Shown here piece by piece: positions 49,328 through 56,344 of a DNA stretch of 64,000 bases. The stretch lies in the NCBI GenBank assembly GCA_030446545.1, contig JAUJNB010000011.1, positions 1-64,000 on the forward strand. Direction: 5' to 3'. Each line of letters opens with the position of its first letter. Position 1 is the first letter of the stretch. Origin of the DNA: Acidimicrobiales bacterium (GTDB lineage: Bacteria; Actinomycetota; Acidimicrobiia; Acidimicrobiales; CADCSY01). A program made the translations under genes and the position numbers. A model generated the notes under the pieces. That model was not told the origin of the DNA. It was given only the letters and a program-made list of their open reading frames with translations, and ran no database searches.

Positions 49328-49528
49328 GTGGCAACCGGTACCGTGAAGTGGTTCAACGCTGAGAAGGGCTATGGGTTCATCCAGCGCGAAGGCGGCTCGG
49401 ACCTCTTCGTCCACTACACCGCCATCAACGGATCCGGCTACAAGTCCCTCGAGGAGGGTCAGGCCGTCGAGTTCGAGGTGACGCAGGGCCCCAAGGGAGA
49501 CCAGGCCCAGAACGTCACCACCATCTGA
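49328..49528 (+). CDS. Cold-shock protein, CspA family
   Basis: A 66 aa cold-shock domain: KGYGFIQ (RNP1) and DLFVHY (RNP2), close to the copy at 9001 but with KWF instead of KFF in the first strand. GTG 49328 follows a GGGGGA ribosome site. TAGATT at 49260 could start a leader of about 55 nt, the usual csp arrangement. Confidence 0.95.
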   Translation: MATGTVKWFNAEKGYGFIQREGGSDLFVHYTAINGSGYKSLEEGQAVEFEVTQGPKGDQAQNVTTI

Positions 49529-49585
49529 TCCCTCGGGTCCGACCCTTGCGGTCTGATCTTCCGGTCAGGAGCCCTGCGTGCTCTC

Positions 49586-50095
49586 TCAGGTGGCGGGGGC
49601 AGACGCCAGGACCGCGGCCACCCGCTCGGCCTCGGACTCGGCGACTTCGTGGATGACCAGGTCTGCGAGGTAGTACGAGACCCTCGGAGCCGGGGCCCGC
49701 TCCCAGTTGCCCCCCTCGTAGTCGAAGTACCACGAGCCCCAATCGTCGAGGGCGTACAGCGCCTCCACCTCTTCGGCGCTCAGCTCCTCCAACAGGGCCA
49801 GGCGCACCGGGCTGTCATGTGGCCCCCACTCGGCGGAAGTGGCGTCGAGCACCCAACCGCCGTCCTGGTCGAGGCGGTAGAGGGCATCTGGGTGGTCACC
49901 CCGGAAGCGGGTGAACGAGCCGGAGGGTCCCGACATCTTGTAGGGCTGGTTGGGGCGCCCCCCGGTATAGGTGGCGAACCAGCGGACGGGGGGCACGCGG
50001 GGTACCCAGCCGCTGGCCCACAGACCCTCCTCGTCCAGCTCCCGGGCGAGGAACGCCACCACGGCCTGGCGGGTGCGGGAGCGGACGGCGCTCAT
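49586..50095 (-). CDS. Hypothetical protein (169 aa)
   Basis: ATG 50095 has AGGAGG 7 nt upstream. The soluble protein is rich in aromatic residues (VPPVRWFATYTGG, YALDDWGSWYFDYEGG) and ends in a helix (YYLADLVIHEVAESEAERVAAVL). No signal peptide or membrane helix. I do not recognise the family. Confidence 0.7.
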   Translation of the reverse strand: MSAVRSRTRQAVVAFLARELDEEGLWASGWVPRVPPVRWFATYTGGRPNQPYKMSGPSGSFTRFRGDHPDALYRLDQDGGWVLDATSAEWGPHDSPVRLALLEELSAEEVEALYALDDWGSWYFDYEGGNWERAPAPRVSYYLADLVIHEVAESEAERVAAVLASAPAT

Positions 50096-50207
50096 CGGAG
50101 GCCTCCTGGGGTCGACGTCAGCAGGGCCGGAGCACCATAGCCGCACCGGTCAGGCGAACTACGGGGGTGACGGAGCCGGCGCGGAGACCATCGGTAGCCT
50201 CGGGAGG

Positions 50208-51158
50208 GTGCAGACCAACGGGTCGAAGTGGTCGAGGATCCCTGGTCTGGTCCTGGCCGGGGCGTTGGTGCTCACCGGCTGTGGCGGGACCGGAGGCGGC
50301 CCGCCGGGGGTGGCCCGAGAGGCCGGCGGCGCGGCGCCGGTTGTGACGGTGGCCCCGTTGGGCCAGGCACCGGAGGCGGCTCCGCCCGCCACGACTCCGG
50401 CTCCGATCGACCCTCCGAACCCCGGGGCGGAGGCCGGCCAGGGCGCCGGCGAGGCCTCGCCCCGGCCGGCTTGGCTGGGCACCCGGATGCTTCCCCTCGG
50501 TACCGACGGCTACGGCCAGATCCAACCGACTCCGGCCGAGCTGGTCGACCGTCGCCTGATCTCGCCCGACGATCTGGCGCCGCCCGCCGGTGACGACTTC
50601 GGTGCCACCGTCACCCCGCCACCGCCCGACGTGGTGAGGCGCTCGACATGGGACCCGGCCTGTCCCGTGGGCCTCGAGGATCTCCGCTACCTCACCCTCA
50701 GCTTCTGGGGCTTCGACGGTCGCCCCCACACGGGCGAGCTCCTGGTGCACACCGACGTGGCCGATGACGTGGTCGCAGTGTTCGGGCGACTGCACGAGGC
50801 CCGCTTCCCGATCGAGGAGATGCGCGTCACCCGGACCGACGAGCTCGACGCCCACCCCACCGGCGACGGCAACAACACCGGCGCATTCGTCTGTCGGCCG
50901 TCGCGGGGCACGACCTCGTGGTCAGAACACGCCTACGGCCGGGCCGTCGACATCAACCCCTTCCACAACCCCTACGTCAAAGGTGACGTGGTGCTGCCGG
51001 AACTGGCCTCGGCCTACCAGGACCGGGAAGCACTGCGGCCGGGAATGATCGTCGCCGGCGATGCCGCCACCAGCGCCTTCCAGGCCATCGGTTGGGGTTG
51101 GGGCGGCCACTGGCGCTCGAGCCGGGACTTCATGCACTTCTCGGCCAACGGCAGCTGA
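50208..51158 (+). CDS. M15-type peptidase-like lipoprotein
   Basis: A 316 aa exported lipoprotein (lipobox LTGC near residue 25) with a Pro/Ala linker and a C-terminal D-Ala-D-Ala carboxypeptidase-like domain: GELLVHTDVAD, SEHAYGRAVDINPFHNPY with the zinc His and Asp, and DFMHF. It probably trims cell-wall peptides. GTG 50208 has TAGCCT 7 nt upstream, so it may be leaderless. Confidence 0.85.
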   Translation: MQTNGSKWSRIPGLVLAGALVLTGCGGTGGGPPGVAREAGGAAPVVTVAPLGQAPEAAPPATTPAPIDPPNPGAEAGQGAGEASPRPAWLGTRMLPLGTDGYGQIQPTPAELVDRRLISPDDLAPPAGDDFGATVTPPPPDVVRRSTWDPACPVGLEDLRYLTLSFWGFDGRPHTGELLVHTDVADDVVAVFGRLHEARFPIEEMRVTRTDELDAHPTGDGNNTGAFVCRPSRGTTSWSEHAYGRAVDINPFHNPYVKGDVVLPELASAYQDREALRPGMIVAGDAATSAFQAIGWGWGGHWRSSRDFMHFSANGS

Positions 51159-51276
51159 CCGCCATCCCGCCCACCCCCTGTATTGCCCTCCCGAGAGGCG
51201 ATATCTAGCGTGACGGCCGGCGCACGGTCGTGCCCCCGGCCTGCTGACGCCGACGGCAAAGAAGGGAGCACGAACC

Positions 51277-52437
51277 GTGGTGTCAACTCGTGCGCTCGGC
51301 CAGCTCCTGGCCGCGCTCGACGCCGCCCCGCCCTTCGCCCTGGCCGACGTCTTGTCCTGCGAGCTGGCCATGGCCGTGGGCGCGTCTTCCAGCCTGGTCC
51401 TGCTGGCCGATTACGAGGCCCAGACCCTCGAGCCCGTTGCGGGCGCGTCGGCGTCCTCCCGCGGGGGCAGCCAGTCGGTCGAGCGCAGCGTGGCCGGCCG
51501 GTGCTACCGGGAGCAGTCCGTACAGCTCGACCGGAGCGGCCGGAGGCTCTACGTCCCCATCACCATGCGCCAGGAGCGCATGGGGGTGCTCGACGTCCAC
51601 CTCAGCGATGAGGTCGCAGGCCCCACCCGGGAGTACCTGGAGCAGGTGGCCGCGGTGCTCGGCCACGTCCTCAACGGGGCCCGGCGCTACACCGACCACT
51701 TCGAACGAATCCGTCGGCGCCGTCAGCTCAACCTGGAGGCCGAGATCCAGTGGGAGCTCTTGCCCGTGCTGGCCTTCTCCCACGCCACCTTCTCGGTGGC
51801 CGGCCATCTCGAACCGGCCTACGAGATCGGCGGTGACACCTTCGACTACGCCATCGAACCCGCCTCCCTGAGTCTGGGCATCAGCGACGCACGCGGCCAC
51901 GGCCTGCGCGCCGCCCTCCTCGGGGCGCTGGCCACCACCGCCCTGCGCAACAGCCGGCGACGGGGTGACGGGCTGGTCGAACAAGCGGGGACGGCCAACG
52001 CCGCCCTCTTGGCCCAGTTCGGCGGAGAGGACTTCGTGACGGCCGCCCTGCTGCTGGTCGACCTGCCCTCGGGTGCCACCGCCCTGGTCAACGCCGGCCA
52101 CCTGCCGCCGTTCGTGGTGAGAGACGGAACGTGCCACCAGGTCCAGGCGGACGCGCAAACCCCCCTCGGCATGTTCGCCGACACCGTCTACCAACCGCAG
52201 CGCCTCAACCTTGTGCCCGGCGACCGGCTGGTGCTCTTCACCGACGGGATCACCGAGTCGATGCCGGAGGGCGGAACCACCTTCGGCGAGGCCCGCCTGG
52301 TCGACCTGCTCCTCGCCACCCGTCCGATCCCTCCGGCGGAGACCGTCCGCCTCGTGGCCAGCGAAGTGCTCGGTCACCGGGCCGGCCAGCTCAACGACGA
52401 CGCCACCGTCGTCGTGCTCGACTGGAAGGGCGCCTGA
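51277..52437 (+). CDS. PP2C/SpoIIE-type serine phosphatase with GAF-like sensor
   Basis: A 386 aa protein. An N-terminal GAF-like domain (residues about 10-150) precedes a SpoIIE phosphatase domain with EIGGDTFDYAI, ISDARGHG, VNAGHLPPFV, LFTDGITES and NDDATVVVLD. Such proteins dephosphorylate anti-anti-sigma factors. GAAGGGAG precedes GTG 51277. No sigma or anti-sigma gene is adjacent. A related phosphatase lies at 60512. Confidence 0.87.
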   Translation: MVSTRALGQLLAALDAAPPFALADVLSCELAMAVGASSSLVLLADYEAQTLEPVAGASASSRGGSQSVERSVAGRCYREQSVQLDRSGRRLYVPITMRQERMGVLDVHLSDEVAGPTREYLEQVAAVLGHVLNGARRYTDHFERIRRRRQLNLEAEIQWELLPVLAFSHATFSVAGHLEPAYEIGGDTFDYAIEPASLSLGISDARGHGLRAALLGALATTALRNSRRRGDGLVEQAGTANAALLAQFGGEDFVTAALLLVDLPSGATALVNAGHLPPFVVRDGTCHQVQADAQTPLGMFADTVYQPQRLNLVPGDRLVLFTDGITESMPEGGTTFGEARLVDLLLATRPIPPAETVRLVASEVLGHRAGQLNDDATVVVLDWKGA

Positions 52438-52478
52438 GGATCGGCCAGCTCCGCCCGGTACGGGTGCCGGCGACGCAG

Positions 52479-54164
52479 TCAGGTCCGGGGCCAGGTCGCC
52501 ACCGAAACGGCTTCCAAGCGCACGTCGACGCCCAGCGCAGTCGCCAGAAGCTCCTTGCGCTCCTCGGCGGTGTAGAGCTCCAACGACGGGTCACCTCGAG
52601 AACCCACCTCCAACACCAGCGTCTCCCCCTCCCGCCGGCAGGCCAGATCCTGGACCACGCCGGCATGGGACCGGTCCAGTGCGATGGCGGTACGCAGGAT
52701 GCCGGCCAAGGTCCGCACCGTTCGCTGGTCACGTGAGGTCAGCGAGGCGAACGCCTCGTGCTTGGCCTTGGGCAAGCTCTTGCGGTGGTACCGGGCCACC
52801 TGGGCGATCAGCTCCACCTCGCGCTGGGTGAAGCCACGCAGATGTTCGGCATGGCGGATCACGTAGTAGGAGTGGAGATGGTGGCGATCGTGGGAGATGG
52901 CGATGCCCACGTTGGCCAGGAGGGCGGCGGCGGCCAGCAGCTCCCGAGCCGGCGCCCCCAACTCGTGCAGGTCGGACGTGGCGTCGAACAGCTCGAGGGC
53001 CAGGTGGCGGGAGTGCTCGGCGTGGGCCCGTTCCTCGGGGCAGAGATTGCTCAGACGCCTCACGCTGCGAGCTCGGATGTCCGCCGTCCCCTCACCGATG
53101 AGGCTCGACGCCGGGCTCGAGCGTTGCAGGGTGTCGAGCACCAGCCCCTCTCGCAAGGCGTAGTCCGAGACCGTCATCTCCTCGATGCCCAGCGCCGCCG
53201 CGGCCTCGTCGAGGAGGATGGCGCCGCCAACGATGATGTCGACCCGTCGGACGTCGAGGCCGGCGACTTTGAGCCGTTGCTTGACCGTCGTGGCCTCGAC
53301 CAGGGACGCCACCACTTTGCCCAGCTCCTTGCGGCTGAAGGTGATGTTGCTGACCGCCCGGCCTGACTCACCCCGGCGTTGACGCACCATCTCGGCCACG
53401 TTGAGGATGGTGCCCGAGCTGCCGATCGCCACCTCGAACCCGAGGCGGTGCACCTCCCGCACGACCGGTCCGAGATAGGACCGGACGTGTGCCCGGCACT
53501 GCCTCACCTGCCCGGCGGTGAGGGGCTCGTGGGCGAAGAAGCGGTCGGTCAGGCGGATGGCCCCCAGCTTGAGACTGCGGGCCGCCAGCATCTCGGTGCC
53601 CTCTCCCACCACGAACTCGGTGCTCCCGCCGCCGATGTCGATGAGCAGGAGGCGCTTGTCGACCACCGCCACGTCCTGGAGGACGCCGAGGTGGATGAGG
53701 CGGGCCTCCTCGACGCCCGACACCACCTCGACCTCGACCCCGGCGTCGTCGCGGGCCCGGCGGAGGAACTCGTCGCGGTTGTCGGCCTCTCGCACCGCGC
53801 TGGTGGCGATGGCCCGCACCTCGGCACCGGAGATCTCGGCGATCTGGCGGAACCGGGTCAGGGCGTCGATCCCCCGGTCGATGGCGTCGGGGGCGAGGCG
53901 CTTCATGTCACCCGAGCCCGAGCCCAGACGCACGACCTCCTTCTCTCGAGCGATGATCTCGAAGGCGCCGGACCTGGTGGTGCGGGCCACCACCAGGTGG
54001 AAGGAGTTGGTGCCGATGTCGATGGCGGCCAACACCTGGCCGGAACCCTGGCCCTCGCCCGGTCCCGGCCCCGACGAGCCCTCTGCGCTGTCCGCCACCG
54101 CCACGGAGCGCCAGTCAACTCGCCGGCCACGTCCTTGGCCAAGACGCCGGGCTCCCGAGGTCAC
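52479..54164 (-). CDS. Ppx/GppA exopolyphosphatase family protein
   Basis: An ASKHA-fold phosphatase that degrades polyphosphate or converts pppGpp. It has AIDIGTNSFHLVV near the start of the domain, IDIGGGSTEFVVG and AIGSSGTI, then an HD-like C-terminal region (ANVGIAISHDRHHLHSYY). 561 aa with GTG 54164, which overlaps the MerR stop (GTGA). GTG 54104 would trim a 20-residue basic extension and cannot be excluded. Confidence 0.87.
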   Translation of the reverse strand: MTSGARRLGQGRGRRVDWRSVAVADSAEGSSGPGPGEGQGSGQVLAAIDIGTNSFHLVVARTTRSGAFEIIAREKEVVRLGSGSGDMKRLAPDAIDRGIDALTRFRQIAEISGAEVRAIATSAVREADNRDEFLRRARDDAGVEVEVVSGVEEARLIHLGVLQDVAVVDKRLLLIDIGGGSTEFVVGEGTEMLAARSLKLGAIRLTDRFFAHEPLTAGQVRQCRAHVRSYLGPVVREVHRLGFEVAIGSSGTILNVAEMVRQRRGESGRAVSNITFSRKELGKVVASLVEATTVKQRLKVAGLDVRRVDIIVGGAILLDEAAAALGIEEMTVSDYALREGLVLDTLQRSSPASSLIGEGTADIRARSVRRLSNLCPEERAHAEHSRHLALELFDATSDLHELGAPARELLAAAALLANVGIAISHDRHHLHSYYVIRHAEHLRGFTQREVELIAQVARYHRKSLPKAKHEAFASLTSRDQRTVRTLAGILRTAIALDRSHAGVVQDLACRREGETLVLEVGSRGDPSLELYTAEERKELLATALGVDVRLEAVSVATWPRT

Positions 54165-55012
54165 CGTCCGTCGAGGTAGGCCACCACCCGGTTGGTGAGA
54201 GCGGTCGTCCTCTGGAGATCCAGCACCGGGTCGGCGGGGAGGGGGGACAGGCCCGCCGCCGTCATGGTCACCAGCTCGGGTGCGTGCTGGCCGGCCAGTT
54301 CGAGCGCGATGGCCATGGCGTCGCCCACCACCTCCGCATGCGTGGTCCACAGGGCTTCGAATCGGCGGGCACCATCGGCCACATCGTCCCTGCTCGGGCG
54401 TTCCCACCCGGCCAACACGGCCGCAGCACCGACTGCATGACAGACGATCGTCCATTCCCTGCGCAGGGGCGCCTCTCGGGGCAGGGACACCTCCACCGGG
54501 GAGCACGGTGGCGCTCGGTTCACGGGAAAGTCGGCGAAGACCACGCTGAACGACGCGGTGCGGGCCAACTCCCCCCATCGTCGTTCCGACCGGCGGTAGA
54601 ACGCGTCACGTTGGAAGCCGGCGGCGAGCACGGGTCGTTCGGCGGTGGCGCAGCACTCGTCCTCGATGGCGCGCGTGACGGCCATCATGGCCCGGGTGGT
54701 GAGGATGTGGATGCCGAGCTCGGGATGGCGACGGCGGAGCCCTGCGAAGATCGAAGGCTCGCGTCGAGCATCCAGATGGCGAGCCCGTTCGATGGCCGCG
54801 TCCAGTGAGAGCCCGGCGTCACGATCCCGGACGAGCTGTTCGATCTGTGCCACCTCGACCGGCCCATAGCGGCGATGGCCACTGGCCAGGCGTCGCGGGT
54901 CGGGGAAGCCGTGGCGGGCCTCCCAGGCACGAAGGGTCGCCACGCTGACGCCCGTTCGCTCGGCCACGTCGCCGATGGTCAGGCGGGCATCCTCGTTCCT
55001 CGACCTCGACAT
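54161..55012 (-). CDS. MerR-family regulator with DICT sensory domain
   Basis: A 283 aa regulator. A MerR HTH (LTIGDVAERTGVSVATLRAWE, RLASGHRRYGP) at residues 10-80 is followed by a DICT-like domain (residues about 110-240), a module known from light and two-component signalling proteins. TATCAT ends 7 nt before ATG 55012. It is divergent from a set of small stress-type genes, which it may control. Ligand unknown. Confidence 0.83.
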   Translation of the reverse strand: MSRSRNEDARLTIGDVAERTGVSVATLRAWEARHGFPDPRRLASGHRRYGPVEVAQIEQLVRDRDAGLSLDAAIERARHLDARREPSIFAGLRRRHPELGIHILTTRAMMAVTRAIEDECCATAERPVLAAGFQRDAFYRRSERRWGELARTASFSVVFADFPVNRAPPCSPVEVSLPREAPLRREWTIVCHAVGAAAVLAGWERPSRDDVADGARRFEALWTTHAEVVGDAMAIALELAGQHAPELVTMTAAGLSPLPADPVLDLQRTTALTNRVVAYLDGR

Positions 55013-55078
55013 GGTGTAGATGATACCTCGACAGGGTAGTGAGGGCCGATCCTGAACGCAACCGTGGAGAGGACATCG

Positions 55079-55540
55079 ATGAGCACTGTGGAAGAGTCCG
55101 TCGAGGTGGCGGTGCCGCTGCGCACCACCTATGACCAGTGGACCCAGTTCGAGGAGTTCCCCGAGTTCATGGAAGGGGTCGAGGCGGTGACCCAGCTGGA
55201 CGACACCCATCTGGCCTGGGTGGCGGAGATCGCCGGCGCCCGCCGGGAGTGGACCGCAGAGATCACCGAGCAGCATCCCGACGAGCGGGTGGCCTGGCGG
55301 GCCACCGACGGTGCTCACAACGCCGGGGTGGTCACCTTTCACCACATCGACGACAACACGACCAAGGTCATGCTCCAGTTGGACTTCGAGCCTGAAGGCG
55401 CCATCGAAGCTGTCGGCGACAAGCTGGGAGTGGTGCGGCGCCGGGCGGCCGGTGACCTCGAGCGGTTCAAGGAGTTCATCGAACGGCGGGGCAGGGAGTC
55501 CGGCGCCTGGCGGGGCGACGTCAACAGTCCCACCCGCTAG
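55079..55540 (+). CDS. SRPBCC/polyketide-cyclase-like protein
   Basis: A 153 aa protein of the START/SRPBCC fold: VPLRTTYDQWTQFEEFPEFM at the start, HLAWVAEIAGARREWTAEI in the middle and a long C-terminal helix (DLERFKEFIERRG). It binds a hydrophobic ligand in a cavity. AGAGG lies 7 nt before ATG 55079. First of four short genes divergent from the MerR-DICT regulator. Confidence 0.87.
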   Translation: MSTVEESVEVAVPLRTTYDQWTQFEEFPEFMEGVEAVTQLDDTHLAWVAEIAGARREWTAEITEQHPDERVAWRATDGAHNAGVVTFHHIDDNTTKVMLQLDFEPEGAIEAVGDKLGVVRRRAAGDLERFKEFIERRGRESGAWRGDVNSPTR

Positions 55541-55552
55541 GGCGATCGAACC

Positions 55553-55765
55553 ATGGCCGACGGGACGCTCCAGCCCGGCGACGAGGTGAGCTGGAACACC
55601 CCGCAGGGCGAGACCAAGGGCCGGGTGAAGAAAAAGCTGACGTCGCCCACGAAGATCAAGGGGCACCGGGCGGCGGCCACCACGGACGACCCGCAGTTCC
55701 TGGTGGAAAGCGACGCCTCCGGGAACGAGGCTGCGCACAAACCCGAATCCATCCGCCGACGATGA
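55553..55765 (+). CDS. DUF2945 (HVA1/Tudor-like) small protein
   Basis: A 70 aa protein fitting DUF2945: QPGDEVSWNTPQGETKGRV and PQFLVESDASGNEAAHKPE. The family is often found in stress-related clusters; function unknown. 12 bp after the SRPBCC gene. Its stop overlaps the next ATG (ATGA). Confidence 0.82.
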   Translation: MADGTLQPGDEVSWNTPQGETKGRVKKKLTSPTKIKGHRAAATTDDPQFLVESDASGNEAAHKPESIRRR

Positions 55766-55893
55766 GCAAACGTCCGGCGCCTACCGTCAGCTCAGCAGGC
55801 ACGCCGATGTTCGACGACGCCGCCGACGCGCCCGTCGACGGTCACCGCCTGTTCGGAGCCGAGTTGAGGCAACAGCGGCGCCGCCAGCCCTGA
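55762..55893 (+). CDS. Small hypothetical protein (43 aa)
   Basis: ATG 55762 overlaps the DUF2945 stop by 4 bp. The 43 aa chain runs from MSKRPAPTVSS to a basic end FGAELRQQRRRQP. The ending resembles the first helix of an HTH protein, so this could be a remnant of a longer regulator. Evidence is the coupling only. Confidence 0.4.
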   Translation: MSKRPAPTVSSAGTPMFDDAADAPVDGHRLFGAELRQQRRRQP

Positions 55894-55991
55894 CCAAGGG
55901 TGAGATATCGACCCGTGGCTTTCCCTCGTGTAGATGCCCCCGATGCGTGGGTACAGGCACCGACAGCGCACGACGACGAAAGGTGATCGAC

Positions 55992-56246
55992 ATGACCGAG
56001 AAGCGCACCAGCGGTGAGCTCACCCCCGAGGAGATGCAGGCTCCTCCCAAGACGGGCCGTGACGACCTCGAACCCACCCAGATGACCACGTGGGACGGGA
56101 CGGGTGAGCCGATCAATCACGTCCTCACCGACAATGCCGAGGGCAGGCTGGCCGAGGGCACCGGCCGCAGCACGGAGGACGCCCGCCAGGACGCCCAAGC
56201 CGACGGCAAGGTGCTGGGCGACGATACCGGACCCGAGGGCCACTGA
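55992..56246 (+). CDS. Small acidic hypothetical protein (84 aa)
   Basis: ATG 55992 has AAAGG 9 nt upstream. The product is hydrophilic and disordered-looking (GELTPEEMQAPPKTGRDD, EGRLAEGTGRSTEDARQD), like stress-induced small proteins. It has its own 98 bp upstream gap with no clear hairpin. Family not recognised. Confidence 0.6.
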   Translation: MTEKRTSGELTPEEMQAPPKTGRDDLEPTQMTTWDGTGEPINHVLTDNAEGRLAEGTGRSTEDARQDAQADGKVLGDDTGPEGH

Positions 56247-56344
56247 GGAGGGACTCCCCTGACGGCTGGCGGACCCCTGAGCAACTCCGGCCCACGCCGA
56301 CCCAGCGTGTCCCACCACAGAGATGACCGGCCGGCGACGGTCGG

